Part shown: positions 7,537-17,510 of the stretch, one piece after another
Numbering within the stretch: the first letter of the stretch is position 1
Layout: every line of letters begins with the position of its first letter
Position numbers and translations under genes: made by a program
Assembly: GCA_004356015.1 (NCBI GenBank)
Contig: SMYD01000054.1
Location: 1 to 40,195, forward strand
DNA: 40,195 nucleotides
Source of the DNA: Acidobacteriota bacterium
GTDB taxonomy: Bacteria > Acidobacteriota > Polarisedimenticolia > SMYD01
Direction of reading: 5' to 3'
The notes under the pieces: model-generated
Told to the model about the DNA's origin: nothing
Databases searched by the model: none
What the model saw: the letters and a program-made list of their open reading frames with translations, nothing else

Positions 7537-8433
7537 GTGCCGGTGATTGCCGCGGACACAAGCCTCGCCCGCCTGGATCCGCTCAGCCGCTACCTGCGTG
7601 AGGTCTCGGCCTATTCTCTGCTCACGGCGGAAGAGGAGCGGGAACTGGCTCTCAGTTACCGCCGGGATGGAGATGTGCAATCGGCAGTGCGTCTGGCCAC
7701 CGGCAATCTTCGCCTGGTGGTGAGTATCGCCTTCCAGTACCGCAGCACCTGGCAAAATGTTCTCGACCTGATCCAGGAAGGCAACGTGGGGCTCATGAAG
7801 GCCATCGAGAGGTTCGATCCTCATCGTGGCCTCAGGTTCTCGACCTATGCCACCTGGTGGGTGAAGGCCTACATGCTCAAGTACCTGCTGGACAACTGGT
7901 CGCTGGTGAAGTTCGGCACCAGTAATGCCCGGCGGAAGGTTTTCTTCAACCTGCGGCGGGAGCAGGAGAGGCTGCGGCTCAAGGGCGCGGATGCCCGCCC
8001 GGCGGATCTGGCGCGTCAACTGGAGGTTTCGGAGAAGGACGTGGTGGAAGTCGGCCAGGCGCTGGATTTCAAGGACGCTTCCCTGGACGCCCCGCTGGGG
8101 GAGGGCGCGACGGACACCCACGCGTCCCTGCTGCCGGCGGTGCAGCCGGCGCCGGATGAGGTGGTGGCCGAAGAGGAGTCACGCCGTATTCTTCGCGAGC
8201 AGTTCGCGCGCTTTGCCGCCGAGCTTGCTCCCCGGGAAAAGGCCGTGTTCCAGGACCGGCTGGCGGCGGAAGATCCGTTGACGCTGCAGGAACTGGCGGA
8301 CCGCTTCAAGATGACCCGCGAGGGGATGCGACAGGTGGAGAAGCGTCTGGTGAAGTCATTCAAGACCTTCGTGGAGCATGAAATGACCGGATACGATCTG
8401 AGGTGGCAGGGCATCGCCAGGGAGAAGGCATGA
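7537..8433 (+). CDS. rpoH: RNA polymerase sigma-32 (heat-shock) factor
   Basis: About 298 residues. Region 1.2 is LDPLSRYLREV with LTAEEERELA. Region 2 is NLRLVVSIAFQYR through FSTYATWWVKAYM. The RpoH box is recognisable as SNARRKVFFNLRREQERL, which separates sigma-32 from RpoD and RpoS. Region 4 is LAPREKAVFQDRL through TREGMRQVEKRLVKSF. It would direct core RNA polymerase to heat-shock promoters. The start is unsure: the frame is open from GTG 7438, inside the previous gene, but the family-like sequence begins near the GTG codons at 7537 and 7543, and none has a Shine-Dalgarno sequence. The stop overlaps the amidohydrolase start (ATGA). Its place in an operon of exported proteins is unusual for rpoH. 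Confidence 0.9.
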   Translation: MPVIAADTSLARLDPLSRYLREVSAYSLLTAEEERELALSYRRDGDVQSAVRLATGNLRLVVSIAFQYRSTWQNVLDLIQEGNVGLMKAIERFDPHRGLRFSTYATWWVKAYMLKYLLDNWSLVKFGTSNARRKVFFNLRREQERLRLKGADARPADLARQLEVSEKDVVEVGQALDFKDASLDAPLGEGATDTHASLLPAVQPAPDEVVAEEESRRILREQFARFAAELAPREKAVFQDRLAAEDPLTLQELADRFKMTREGMRQVEKRLVKSFKTFVEHEMTGYDLRWQGIAREKA

Positions 8434-10163
8434 AGACCCGGGCGTGGGTCGCCACCAGCCTGGCCTGGCTGCTCCTGGCATCAGCCTGCGGCGGAGGAGG
8501 CGGGGACGAGCCGGACTGGATTCTGGTGGGTGGTGTGGTGCTCACCGGTGAGGACGATGCACCACGGGCCGAGGCCCTGGCCGTGAAGGACGGCCGCATT
8601 GTCGGGGTGGGCCCTCGATCCCTGATCGAGGCCATGGCCGGGCCGGCCACACGCCTGGAGGATCTGCGCGGCCATGTGGTGGTCCCGGGCCTGGTGGATG
8701 CTCACGGGCATGTTCTGGGGCTGGGTTTTTCCCTCCGCCGGGTCGAATTGCGCGGTGCCGGGACCTATGCCGAATTGATCCGGCGAGCCGCAGACCGGGC
8801 AGCGGAGCAGGAGCCTGGCTCCTGGATCCTGGGTCGCGGCTGGGACCAGACTCTGTGGGAGGGAGGTGAGTTCCCTCACCACTGGGAGCTCTCGGCGGCT
8901 GTGCCCCATCACCCTGTGCTTCTGGATCGGGTGGATGGGCATGCCGCGCTGGCCAATGAAGCGGCACTGGTCCTCGCCGGTATCAACCGGGACACGCCGG
9001 ATCCTCCCGGGGGGCGCATTTTCCATGATGCGGAGGGCTTGCCCACCGGGGTCCTCATCGACAACGCCATCGGCCTGGTCGAACCTCATGTGACCCCTCC
9101 CTCCCGCGCCGAGCAACTGGAAGCCCTGGACCTGGCCGTTCACCATCTGGCGGCCCTGGGTCTCACCGGCGTTCATGATGCCGGCGTGGGTTACAACCCG
9201 ACTCTGGGGCTGGCTGACCCGCAGGACCCAGGCTGGGGCATGGTGGATCTCTACCGGGAACTCCTTGCCGCCGGGCGATTGCCCATCAGGGTCTACGTGA
9301 TGCTGGGTGGCAATGGTGCTTCTCCCGGGCAGGAAGCGTATTTCGCCCGGCCGCCGGTTCTGGGTGAGGGGGATGGCATGATCACGGTCCGCGCCATCAA
9401 GGTGGGCGTGGATGGGGCTCTCGGTTCCCGTGGCGCCGCCCTTGTCGAGCCCTACACGGATCGACCTGGGACCCGCGGGCTCCTCCTCCGGGATCAGGCG
9501 ACCCTGGATCGGCTCATGAGCCGTGCCTTCGCCGACGGCTGGCAGGTGGCGGTGCATGCCATCGGTGACCGGGCGAATCGGATGGTTCTGGATGCCGTGG
9601 AAAAGGCTCGCCGCGATCACCCGGACGTCGCCGATCCGCGCCCGCGGGTGGAGCATGCCCAGGTGTTGCGCCCGGTTGATATCCCGCGCTTCGCCCGGCT
9701 GGGTGTCATCGCATCCGTCCAGCCAACCCACGCCACATCGGATCGACGCTGGGCCGCGACCCGGCTTGGCGAGGAAAGGCTGCAGGGCGCCTATGCCTAT
9801 GGTTCCCTGGCGGGTGCCGGAGCCGTGCTCGCCTGCGGGTCGGATTTCCCCGTTGAGAACGCCGATCCTCTCGCCGGACTGCAGGCGGCCGTGGCCCGGA
9901 CCGATGCCCGGGGTGAGCCCGAGGGAGGATGGCGCCTCCAGGAAGCCCTGTCACCGGCCGCTGCCCTGGCCTGCTTCACAAGAGGGCCTGCCTACGCCGC
10001 TTTCATGGAGGACGAAACCGGGCGCCTGGCGGTGGGTCTGCGCGCCGACTTCACCGTGCTTGACGGAGATCCCCTGACCGTGGACGTGGGGACTCTGTCC
10101 GCCCTCAAGGTGGTGCGTACCGTGGTGGGTGGCCGTACGACCTACCAGGCTTCCTCTCCCTGA
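8430..10163 (+). CDS. Amidohydrolase family lipoprotein (YtcJ/AmdH3-like)
   Basis: 577 residues from the ATG that overlaps the rpoH stop. The signal peptide ends in a lipobox LASAC (Cys20), followed by a Gly-rich linker, so the mature enzyme should be lipid-anchored in the envelope. The catalytic domain is the amidohydrolase-3 type. It has VVPGLVDAHGHVLGLG (His92, His94 metal ligands), DRVDGHAALANEAAL, IKVGVDGALGSRGA, VHAIGDRANRMVLDAV, RVEHAQVLRP and ACGSDFPVENADPL, and ends with the LRADFTVLDGDPL strand of the composite beta domain. These enzymes hydrolyse C-N bonds of amides or related compounds; the substrate cannot be read from sequence. The next gene begins 5 bp after the stop. Confidence 0.9.
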   Translation: MKTRAWVATSLAWLLLASACGGGGGDEPDWILVGGVVLTGEDDAPRAEALAVKDGRIVGVGPRSLIEAMAGPATRLEDLRGHVVVPGLVDAHGHVLGLGFSLRRVELRGAGTYAELIRRAADRAAEQEPGSWILGRGWDQTLWEGGEFPHHWELSAAVPHHPVLLDRVDGHAALANEAALVLAGINRDTPDPPGGRIFHDAEGLPTGVLIDNAIGLVEPHVTPPSRAEQLEALDLAVHHLAALGLTGVHDAGVGYNPTLGLADPQDPGWGMVDLYRELLAAGRLPIRVYVMLGGNGASPGQEAYFARPPVLGEGDGMITVRAIKVGVDGALGSRGAALVEPYTDRPGTRGLLLRDQATLDRLMSRAFADGWQVAVHAIGDRANRMVLDAVEKARRDHPDVADPRPRVEHAQVLRPVDIPRFARLGVIASVQPTHATSDRRWAATRLGEERLQGAYAYGSLAGAGAVLACGSDFPVENADPLAGLQAAVARTDARGEPEGGWRLQEALSPAAALACFTRGPAYAAFMEDETGRLAVGLRADFTVLDGDPLTVDVGTLSALKVVRTVVGGRTTYQASSP

Positions 10164-10168
10164 GCCTC

Positions 10169-10801
10169 GTGACGTCCCGAAATAATCCGCCGCCGATCGC
10201 CGAGGCCTGGCGTACACCCCGCCGCCTGCAGGCGCTGGTGGAACTGTGGCGTGAGGCGGGCCGGCGAACGGAGATCCCCGTGCAGGGGCGCAGCATGTTC
10301 CCTCTCCTCCGGGATGGGTGGCGCCTGGAACTGGATCACGGCATGGTGGAGCATCCCCGTGGGAGCATCATCGTGTTTCTCCAGGGGCGTGTTCTTGTGG
10401 CTCATCGGGTGGTGGGACGCCGGCGCAACGGGGCCTACCTGACCAAGGGTGATGCCCTGCTCCATTATGACCGGCGCCCGGTTCTGCCGGTCAAGGTTCT
10501 GGGTCGGGTTGTGGCGGTGCATCATGAGGGCGGCGTGATCCGGCTCACCGGCAGGCGGCAGCGCCTGCTGGGGCGCACCGTAGCCATGGTTTCCGTGCTG
10601 GTGGCCGAATTGCACCGGGCCGCGGCGCCCCTGCGTCGCTGGACCACCGCCGCCGGGCGTCTTCCCGGCGCCCTTCCCGGTCCCACCCGATCCCTGGGAG
10701 CCGTCAATCGCCGGGTCATGGCGGTGGCAGGGCGCCTGCTGGGGAGGGCTCAGCCGCCCCCCGGCCATCCAGACAATCCCGGTGGCGATGGCGGCGCGTA
10801 G
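10169..10801 (+). CDS. S24/S26-type (signal-peptidase-like) protein
   Basis: 210 residues from a GTG start. The core has the S24/S26 fold signature: VQGRSMFPLLRDG with the presumed nucleophile Ser42, RGSIIVFLQGRVLVAHRVV with His79 where bacterial type I signal peptidases have Lys, then LTKGDALLHYD and VLGRVVAVHHEGG. The His in HRVV resembles the Ser/His arrangement of archaeal, eukaryotic and SipW-type enzymes. There is no transmembrane anchor; the C-terminal ~80 residues are Arg/Ala/Pro-rich and not conserved-looking. It is the last gene of the run from 5191. Its 3' end overlaps the opposite-strand glycosyltransferase gene by 52 bp. Whether it is an active peptidase is unproven. Confidence 0.72.
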   Translation: MTSRNNPPPIAEAWRTPRRLQALVELWREAGRRTEIPVQGRSMFPLLRDGWRLELDHGMVEHPRGSIIVFLQGRVLVAHRVVGRRRNGAYLTKGDALLHYDRRPVLPVKVLGRVVAVHHEGGVIRLTGRRQRLLGRTVAMVSVLVAELHRAAAPLRRWTTAAGRLPGALPGPTRSLGAVNRRVMAVAGRLLGRAQPPPGHPDNPGGDGGA

Positions 10802-12102
10802 AGGTCCGGCACGCGCGCGCCCCAGCAGACGAGCAGGATGGCCAGGATCACCGTGGCCCATATCATCTGCCGGTGGCGGCGGGGCCGCCGCGGGGTCGTG
10901 GCACGCCATGGGAGAACGGCCATCACAGCGCCCACCACCAGTACCGGCATCAGGGGCAGGCGGAAGCGGGACATGCCGAACGTCACCACATGTACCGCCA
11001 GGGTGTAGAGCACCATGATGACGGTGAGTTGCCACCACGCACCGCCGTGGCGTGTCCAGCCCCATACCGCCAGAGCCATGAGGGCCATGTTGAACAAGGC
11101 GATGACCGTGACCGCCCCGTGGGCCAGAGGCGGCGGCCAGTCCCCGTAGAGACCACGGCGGATGTGACGGACCAGAAACGAGGTCGGGTTGACCAGGTCG
11201 GCAACCTTCGTACCGGCGCGGGTCACGAAACGGAGAGGATGCTGGATGATCTGTTCCACGCCGTAACGGGTCAGGCAGGCGTCGAGATCCACCAGGTCGG
11301 CATCTTGGCATCCCGCCTGCAGGACAACGCCGCGGGTTGAGCGTCCCGTGCCCCAGTCCCAGTTGCTGGGGGCGACGGGGTTGTTGCCCCGCACCAGGTT
11401 CTTGCCGGTTGTGGTCTCGATGAGAACCAGGCGGCCGTAGGCCGCATAATTACGCGCCGTCCACGGCAGGATCACCGCCATGGTTCCGGCCATGAGCAGC
11501 ACCGCCACCCGGACTCCACGGCGCGTGGGTGTGCCCGCGATGACCCAGACGGCCAGGAGAGGGACCAGGTACAGGGGCAGCACCTTCACCAGGCAGGATG
11601 CCCCCATGGCCAGGCCGGCGGCCAGGGCCAGAGGGCCGGAAGCGCGCATGCGGGCGGTATGGATCAGAAGCAGGGCGCCTGTGAAGAGAGTGAGGAACAG
11701 GGTCTCGCTCCACAGGTAGTGGGCGTAGGCGACGAGAGTGGGGTGGAACGCCACCAGGAGGGCGGCGGCCATGCCCACGCGCTCGCCATCCGGCCGGCCC
11801 GCGTCCCTGGCCGCCTGCCGGCCCAGGAGAAAGATCATGGGGACCAGGAGAGTGGAGAGGAAAGCCTGGGTGACGCGGGCGCCACCCAGCCCCAGGCCCA
11901 GCTTCAGGTGGCCGGCCAGGTAGGCGATGTATCCCGGCGGCCAGTAGTGGCGGGCATGGGGTTGAAAGCCTTCGCCGTCGGCAAGCTGGTGAGCCAGGTT
12001 GCCGTAGAAACATTCATCGTAGGCACAATCGATATCCCAGGCCGCGGCCACCCCGGCCAGGCGGACGGCCAGGGCCGCCAGGATCAGGAGCCACAGTCTC
12101 AC
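10750..12102 (-). CDS. GT-C family glycosyltransferase (ArnT/PMT-like), membrane
   Basis: 450 residues with about ten hydrophobic helices. The N-terminal helix is followed by an outer loop with YDECFYG (Asp29-Glu30), then HYWPPGYIAYLAG. This order is typical of dolichol- or undecaprenyl-phosphate-sugar-dependent GT-C transferases (PMT/ArnT, GT39/GT83-like). Such enzymes move a sugar from a polyprenyl carrier onto a lipid, glycan or protein outside the cytoplasm. Its start overlaps the upstream sulfatase-like gene by 4 bp. It is the fourth and last gene of the leftward run from 17484. Acceptor and sugar are unknown. Confidence 0.85.
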   Translation of the reverse strand: MRLWLLILAALAVRLAGVAAAWDIDCAYDECFYGNLAHQLADGEGFQPHARHYWPPGYIAYLAGHLKLGLGLGGARVTQAFLSTLLVPMIFLLGRQAARDAGRPDGERVGMAAALLVAFHPTLVAYAHYLWSETLFLTLFTGALLLIHTARMRASGPLALAAGLAMGASCLVKVLPLYLVPLLAVWVIAGTPTRRGVRVAVLLMAGTMAVILPWTARNYAAYGRLVLIETTTGKNLVRGNNPVAPSNWDWGTGRSTRGVVLQAGCQDADLVDLDACLTRYGVEQIIQHPLRFVTRAGTKVADLVNPTSFLVRHIRRGLYGDWPPPLAHGAVTVIALFNMALMALAVWGWTRHGGAWWQLTVIMVLYTLAVHVVTFGMSRFRLPLMPVLVVGAVMAVLPWRATTPRRPRRHRQMIWATVILAILLVCWGARVPDLYAPPSPPGLSGWPGGG

Positions 12103-13571
12103 GAGCCGGGGGGGCAGTGGTCGGTGAGGCGAGACATGGTCTCGGGCATGTCATCTTCTCCCTGGAGATATCCCAGGGACTTGAGGCGCTCCTGGGCCTC
12201 GGGAGAGAGAAGTCGCGGCGCTTGCAGGTGGAAGTCCTTCTCCCTGACGAACTCGCAGGCTCTGGCTCTGAGGGCGGCCGTTCTCTCGGGATAAGCGGCG
12301 GCCACGTTCTCCTGCTGCAGGGGATCGGCGGCCAGATCGTAGAGTTCTTCCGGGGCGATGCTGAACCCCAGGTCCGAGCCCGGTTTGAACGGGGCGCCGT
12401 AGGGGACCACAGCATCAGGATTCCAGATGTAGCGCCAGTTTCCCTGCCCCACAATGACCATCTTGTCCCCCCACTCGGCAAAGGTCGTCTCGGCGCCTGT
12501 GGCACCTGCCTCCCGGCGGGCCAGGCCGGCCCGGCTCCCCCCCTCCATGCCCAGGTTCTCGGAGGCCAGCCCCAGAAGATCCAGCACCGTGGGGGCAATG
12601 TCCACGGAGGCGATGGGCATCTCCGCGACCTGGCCGGCAGGCAGATGGCCCGGCCATCTCAGGATCAAGGGGATGGAGAGAACCTGCTGGTAGACCGAAC
12701 TGAGGTGGTAGTAGTAGGCATTGTGGTCGCCCAGTTCCTCGCCGTGGTCGGCGGTGAACACCACCAGCGTGTCGTCGGCGAGTCCTGCCGCTTCCAGGGC
12801 GGTGAGCAGATCGCCGATATGGGCATCGGTGGAACTGACCTGGCTGTCATAGATGGCAAGGAGTTGCCGCCGCTGGGCCGGTGTGGGAGGTGTCCGGGCC
12901 AGGGTGAGCTGGGCCAGGGAATCGTCATTCACCGCGAAGGAACCATCGTACTCATCCCTGGCGAACTCCGGCACCAGGTCGAACGGCTTATGAGGATCGA
13001 TGTAGTGAACCCAGGCGAAGAATGGCGGGTCTCGATCCTTCGTCATGAAGGTGATGGCTTCCCTGGTGATGGCCGTATCCCATTCAGGCTGGTCATGGCT
13101 CATCCACTGCCGTCGCATCCCCGGGGCCGGGGGACCTGCGTCTCCCCACCAGGAACAGAAGAGCACCGCCAGGCCCCTGTTGGGGGCGTCACACATGTTG
13201 GACAGGAAGGCACCGGTCTCGTAACCGGCCGCGGTCAGCCGCTGGGGCAGGGTGACGAACTGTTCATCCAGCTTGGCCCCGTTATTGCGGATCTGGTGTG
13301 TGCGGGGATGGAGGCCTGTCATCAGGGTCGTGACGGATGGCCAGGTCAATCCCCTGGGAGCCTGCACCGAAGCAAACCGCACTCCTTGCCGGGCCAGGCC
13401 GTCAATGTGAGGCGTGTTCCCCTCGGGACCGCCGTAGCAGGTGACTCGATCCAGGCGCAATGTGTCGACCGAGATGAGGAGGACGTTGGGGGCCCGGGGT
13501 TCCTGGAGTCCGCAGGCCGCGGCTGCCAGAGCCACCACGCAGGCCGTGGTTCCCAGAAGGTACCGGCTCAT
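12099..13571 (-). CDS. Sulfatase-superfamily lipoprotein (Thr at nucleophile site)
   Basis: 490 residues. The signal peptide ends with lipobox AAAC (Cys20). The catalytic domain belongs to the alkaline phosphatase/sulfatase superfamily: [15 protein letters not shown] (metal Asp36), then [15 protein letters not shown], and [13 protein letters not shown] (Asp275-His276). Where true sulfatases have C/S-x-P-x-R, this protein has T76-W-P-S-V, with Thr in place of Cys/Ser and no Arg. Maturation to formylglycine is therefore not expected. A Thr nucleophile is known in LtaS and phosphoethanolamine transferases. It ends with the LKSLGYLQ segment common in lipoprotein sulfatases. It overlaps both neighbours by 4 bp and lies between two GT-C genes. 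Confidence 0.86.
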   Translation of the reverse strand: MSRYLLGTTACVVALAAAACGLQEPRAPNVLLISVDTLRLDRVTCYGGPEGNTPHIDGLARQGVRFASVQAPRGLTWPSVTTLMTGLHPRTHQIRNNGAKLDEQFVTLPQRLTAAGYETGAFLSNMCDAPNRGLAVLFCSWWGDAGPPAPGMRRQWMSHDQPEWDTAITREAITFMTKDRDPPFFAWVHYIDPHKPFDLVPEFARDEYDGSFAVNDDSLAQLTLARTPPTPAQRRQLLAIYDSQVSSTDAHIGDLLTALEAAGLADDTLVVFTADHGEELGDHNAYYYHLSSVYQQVLSIPLILRWPGHLPAGQVAEMPIASVDIAPTVLDLLGLASENLGMEGGSRAGLARREAGATGAETTFAEWGDKMVIVGQGNWRYIWNPDAVVPYGAPFKPGSDLGFSIAPEELYDLAADPLQQENVAAAYPERTAALRARACEFVREKDFHLQAPRLLSPEAQERLKSLGYLQGEDDMPETMSRLTDHCPPGS

Positions 13572-15142
13572 GAATCGGTTTCTCCGCCTTCTCTTCTCTG
13601 GTAAAAATTCATCATGGTGTCTGCCAGGGGTACCGAGCGCCAGCGATAACGATCATGGAACCCGGGCAGTTCCAGGAGCTCGCGCTCCGACACGTAAAGA
13701 TATCCCCTGGCGAGATTCCTTTCCGGCAAGGGCATCCTGCTGAATCGCGCTTCCGTGAACAGGATCACATGGGGAAGGCCGGCCAGGACCAGCGCGCCAT
13801 CGCCCTTCTCGTGTCCGGCGGGACCACGGCCCATGCTCGGCATCTCACGGTGGCCGATGGCCGCATGATTGATTCCCCACATATCCAGCGTGCGCCGACC
13901 CGTGTAATAAGGAATTGCTCCTGCCGGTCCCGTGGCGATGAGGGCGTCCGCCGGCAGGTTCGCGTCGAACCAGGCTGCCGCCTGGCGCAGAATCTTCAGA
14001 TCCGTCTGGCGCCACGCGGCAAAGTAACGCGCCTGACCGGAGCCCATGGCCGCCCAGATCAGCAGGCCGGCGGCCAGGATCAGGACCAGAGCCTGACCTC
14101 GGCGGGGCTGGACTCTGCTCAGACCGGCAAGAAGACCCGCCAGCCCGCTGCAGGCCAGGACGGCCAGGAGCGGCAGGCTCCAGACCAGGAAGCGGAAGGT
14201 GGGTTTGAAATCGCCACCTTCCAGCGCCACACCCGCCGTGGCGGCAAGCCAGACCACGCCGGTGAGGACGATGGCACGCTGTCGGGGTCTCTCCTGCCGC
14301 AGGGTTCCCGATGCCAGCAGGGCCAGGATCGCCAGCAGGACCCACGGCAGGAAATGCAGCCAGCCGGAACCCACGTAGAGCAGCCCGCGGAGAACCTGGT
14401 CCCAGCCGCCACCGGTCTTGGCGTGAAACGTATGGGGCAGCCAGGCATGGTAGGTGAGCAGACGGAAGACGAGATGGGGGACCACAGGCACGGCGAACAG
14501 GATGAGGGACATCACCTGAAGGCGCCCCGGGCGGCGGCGCAGCCGGGCCAGACCCAGCCAGTCGGCCAGGATGACCACGGCGAAGACCAGGTACCCCTCC
14601 GGCCGGGTGAGAGCGCTCAATCCCAGGAGCAGGGCGGAGTAAGGAACGGCCTTGTGTCCCTCCCCGGTGGCGACGATCTCGGTGGCACGGCGCGCCAGGG
14701 CCGCGGTGACCAGAGCGGCCATGAAGGTGGTCTCGAGGCCCTGGATGGCCTCCACCACGAAGAAGGAATTCGCTGCCAGCATGCCGGCGGGAAGGGCCCA
14801 CAGGAGCGGGTAGCGGGGCATGAGAGTCCGGGCCAGGAAATACGTTGCCATCTGCGCGCCCATGGCGGCCAGCAGGCCCAGGGTGCGCGCGGCACTCTCC
14901 GCATTCAGGCCGAGAGCCGTGGTACCGGCCAGCAGCAAAGTCCAGAGGAAATTGGTGTAGCCCTCCACCGGTTGCGGGTCGCCTGCATTGAAGACCAGGC
15001 CGTGCCCCGTGGCCAGGTTACGGGCGTAGCGGAACGAGATGAAGGCGTCGTCGGAGAGGCAGTCGGGGGCGAGCATGCCCAGAAGGGGGACAGCCGCCAT
15101 AGCTGTGGCCAGAAGGAGGAGAGCCCAGGTGGCGGGTCGCAC
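13568..15142 (-). CDS. GT-C glycosyltransferase, AftB/Rv3805c-like membrane protein
   Basis: 524 residues from a GTG start, with about ten to twelve hydrophobic helices. The first outer loop carries [15 protein letters not shown] (Asp31-Asp32), GHGLVFN and [10 protein letters not shown]. This arrangement is seen in the terminal arabinofuranosyltransferase family (AftB, Rv3805c) and related GT-C proteins in many diderm bacteria. The C-terminal ~150 residues after the last helices form a soluble periplasmic domain (from about [13 protein letters not shown]). It begins 20 bp after the sulfatase-TPR gene and ends in a 4-bp overlap with the next sulfatase-like gene. It likely uses a decaprenyl/undecaprenyl-phosphate-linked sugar; which sugar cannot be told. 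Confidence 0.82.
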   Translation of the reverse strand: MRPATWALLLLATAMAAVPLLGMLAPDCLSDDAFISFRYARNLATGHGLVFNAGDPQPVEGYTNFLWTLLLAGTTALGLNAESAARTLGLLAAMGAQMATYFLARTLMPRYPLLWALPAGMLAANSFFVVEAIQGLETTFMAALVTAALARRATEIVATGEGHKAVPYSALLLGLSALTRPEGYLVFAVVILADWLGLARLRRRPGRLQVMSLILFAVPVVPHLVFRLLTYHAWLPHTFHAKTGGGWDQVLRGLLYVGSGWLHFLPWVLLAILALLASGTLRQERPRQRAIVLTGVVWLAATAGVALEGGDFKPTFRFLVWSLPLLAVLACSGLAGLLAGLSRVQPRRGQALVLILAAGLLIWAAMGSGQARYFAAWRQTDLKILRQAAAWFDANLPADALIATGPAGAIPYYTGRRTLDMWGINHAAIGHREMPSMGRGPAGHEKGDGALVLAGLPHVILFTEARFSRMPLPERNLARGYLYVSERELLELPGFHDRYRWRSVPLADTMMNFYQRREGGETDS

Positions 15143-15162
15143 AGCGAGAGTCGAACTGCCTG

Positions 15163-17484
15163 TCAGGGTGTCGCCTTATCTGCGGCAGGGGTGGGGGCCG
15201 CAGGTGGGGCTGCGCCGGCCAGATATCTTTCCACGGCGGCTCTTACGGCCGGGAATTCGTGTCCCGCGGTCAGGAAGAGCTGGGCCTGCAGGGCGCTGCG
15301 CAGGGCCGGTTCGTTGGCAGCGAAGACTTTTTCCAGGTATGCCAGCGCTCCGGCCTCATCGTCCTTCATCAGCGAGGACTGGGCAAGGCCGTAATAGATC
15401 GCAGGTTGCTCACCCCCGGTACGCAGCGCCGCCAGGAGCTCTTCATCGGCGTGCTCAGGGTCGCTTCGAGCCAGGGCCACCTGCCCCATGATGTAGTACG
15501 CTTGGGGGTCGTCGGGAACGCTGACCCGGACGTTGTCCACTTCCAGGGCGGCCTCATCATAGAGACCCAGGTGCAGAAACTGTTCTGCGATGGTCAGGGT
15601 CGCCCCGGGTTCCCTCACCTTGTCAGGCAGGGACTTGCGCCAGGCGGCCCGCGCTTCAGGCAGTCGTCCTGCCTGGGCATGCAGATCCCCCATTTCTTTT
15701 TCCACAAGACGATCCTGGGGGTCGATGCGCTGGGCCTCTTCCAGGAGAATCAGAGCGCCCTCGGGTGAGTCGGTGGCCAGGGCAGCCCGGGCGAGAGTGC
15801 GGTAGGTCGCGCTGGATCCGGGTGAAAGTGTGGCGGCCGACGCCAGCAGGCGTTGTGCTTCCTCCGGCTGGCCGGAGTCGAGGAAGATCTGGCCCAGGGC
15901 GAAATCCAGGGTCGCCGAGGCCGCTTGCCCCGATGCCGCGGCGCGGGCGGCGGGAATGGCTGCATCAGGATGGCCTTCCATGAGCAGGTGGCGGGCCAGC
16001 TTGAGTTTGAAATCGATGCGTGTGCCCGCATTGCTGGCGGCATGTTGCCACGCGTCGGCCGATGGCCGCCCCAGTTCATCTTCCAGGGTCGCCAGGGAGC
16101 TCCACAGATCGGCGCAGGGGCCGGCCGCAATGGCGAGGCGCCGAAGAGCCACGACGGCCTCGTCGGGTCGGCCCTGGCCACGCCGGATGGCGGCTTCCAT
16201 GCGGCCGGCCATGGGTGTCATCCGTGCCGCCGCAGGCCACCGGGACATGCTTGTCAGAGCTTCACCGAAACGCTGAGCCGTCAGCAGCGCCGAGGTGTCG
16301 CTGGCTGCGGCCATGAGCGCAGCACGTTCCTGCTCGTCCAGGACCAGGTACGGTTCAGGTCCCAGGTCGGGAGCGGCAGGTACGCCATCTTCTCCGGCGA
16401 TGGCGGTCCGGGAGACACCACCCCTGCGTATCTGCCGCAGAGGCGGAAGGTGATAGCTGAAGAAGGGGATGTACGACTCGGAATAGAGAGGACGATCCGG
16501 ATCTTCCGACCCCTCGCCGGTGCGCAGCAGGGCAGCCTGGGAACGGCCGTCAAGGGGCCCACCCATGGTTGCGGGCGCCAGGCCGGCGAGATCCGCGAGA
16601 GTCGGTGCCAGGTCCAGAAGGCTGACAGGTTGATCCAGTCTGCGTGCTTTCCCGTTGCCGGGAGCCTGGACCACCAGGGGCACATGCAGGACCGAGGGTG
16701 AGAGGGTCTGTCCATGTGTCCTCTCGCCCTGGTCACCCAGCGCCTCACCGTGATCGGCGGTCACCACGATCCACGCGTCGGTCATGAGGCCGTGGTCGGA
16801 CAGCCCGTCCAGAAAGTCGGCCAGGGCTCCGTCGGCGGTGGCGAGAGCCGCGTCATACCTCTCTTCGACCGTCCCGGGCTCACCGCCGCCCAGGTACGGG
16901 TAATGGGTGTCGTGGAGATGAATCCAGGCGAACGTCGGCACCTTCCGATGCAGTTCCAGAAACTCCAGAGCCTCTGCAAACAGCGCCGGAGCGGCCAGGG
17001 AGCGCGTCTGTGAAGCCGCGGCCGGGTTGACCACCCGTCGAAAGCCCTCGTACAGGCCACTGTTCTCGTCGATGAAGGGAGCATTGACGAACATTCCCGT
17101 GGCCCACCCTCCTGCCAGGAGCCGGGTCGCCAGACGGGGCGTGTCACCTGAGAGGATGGACCCCTCGTCGTCAACAACGCCGGCAGCGGAGGGCACCCGG
17201 CCGGTCAGCATGCCCGTCAGGGCGGGCATGCTCAGAGGAGCGGGTGTCCATGCCTCGGTGAGAACGATGCCACCGGCGGCCATCTGGTCCAGCCTGGGCA
17301 TGACGGAGGTGCTGGCGCCGTAGGCCACAAGACGATCCGTGCGCATGCTGTCGATGGTGATGAGAATCATGCGCCGGTCGGAATCGGCGGGAGCACAGGC
17401 CACGATGATGCACAAGAACATCGCCAGGAACAGGACGAGTCCTCCTTCACACCTGTGGAATCGTGGACTGCGGGTGTTCTCCAT
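15163..17484 (-). CDS. Sulfatase-superfamily lipoprotein with C-terminal TPR repeats
   Basis: 773 residues from ATG 17484. This start is chosen because it begins a lipoprotein signal peptide (lipobox IVAC, Cys30); the frame is open to 17718, but that part is the shadow of the divergent gene. The N-terminal ~470 residues are a sulfatase/phosphodiesterase domain: [19 protein letters not shown] (Asp45), [15 protein letters not shown] and [14 protein letters not shown]. The nucleophile position is S85-M-P-A-L, lacking the Arg of C/S-x-P-x-R. The last ~280 residues are helical TPR-like repeats (for example [19 protein letters not shown] and [15 protein letters not shown]), probably a protein-docking arm. 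It heads the four-gene leftward run. Confidence 0.87.
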   Translation of the reverse strand: MENTRSPRFHRCEGGLVLFLAMFLCIIVACAPADSDRRMILITIDSMRTDRLVAYGASTSVMPRLDQMAAGGIVLTEAWTPAPLSMPALTGMLTGRVPSAAGVVDDEGSILSGDTPRLATRLLAGGWATGMFVNAPFIDENSGLYEGFRRVVNPAAASQTRSLAAPALFAEALEFLELHRKVPTFAWIHLHDTHYPYLGGGEPGTVEERYDAALATADGALADFLDGLSDHGLMTDAWIVVTADHGEALGDQGERTHGQTLSPSVLHVPLVVQAPGNGKARRLDQPVSLLDLAPTLADLAGLAPATMGGPLDGRSQAALLRTGEGSEDPDRPLYSESYIPFFSYHLPPLRQIRRGGVSRTAIAGEDGVPAAPDLGPEPYLVLDEQERAALMAAASDTSALLTAQRFGEALTSMSRWPAAARMTPMAGRMEAAIRRGQGRPDEAVVALRRLAIAAGPCADLWSSLATLEDELGRPSADAWQHAASNAGTRIDFKLKLARHLLMEGHPDAAIPAARAAASGQAASATLDFALGQIFLDSGQPEEAQRLLASAATLSPGSSATYRTLARAALATDSPEGALILLEEAQRIDPQDRLVEKEMGDLHAQAGRLPEARAAWRKSLPDKVREPGATLTIAEQFLHLGLYDEAALEVDNVRVSVPDDPQAYYIMGQVALARSDPEHADEELLAALRTGGEQPAIYYGLAQSSLMKDDEAGALAYLEKVFAANEPALRSALQAQLFLTAGHEFPAVRAAVERYLAGAAPPAAPTPAADKATP

Positions 17485-17493
17485 GGGGCGAGA

Positions 17494-17501
17494 ACTATAA
17501 C
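17494..17501. promoter_or_regulatory. Overlapping divergent -10 elements (bidirectional promoter)
   Basis: On the minus strand TGTTATAGT (extended -10; TATAGT at 17499-17494) ends 9 nt before the ATG at 17484. On the plus strand TATAAC (17496-17501) ends 9 nt before the GTG at 17511. The two hexamers share the central TATA, so one melting site could serve both directions and both starts sit equally far from it. Neither start has a useful Shine-Dalgarno sequence; an AAGGA on the plus strand is only 2-3 nt from the GTG. Both transcripts would be nearly leaderless. Confidence 0.6.
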
Positions 17502-17510
17502 ATAAGGATT

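Noticed and set aside
13655-15394. 579-codon open frame on the plus strand across the GT-C gene
   Set aside because: Antisense shadow of a high-G+C membrane-protein gene; the Gln/Gly/Arg-rich product resembles no family, while the minus strand has clear GT-C motifs.
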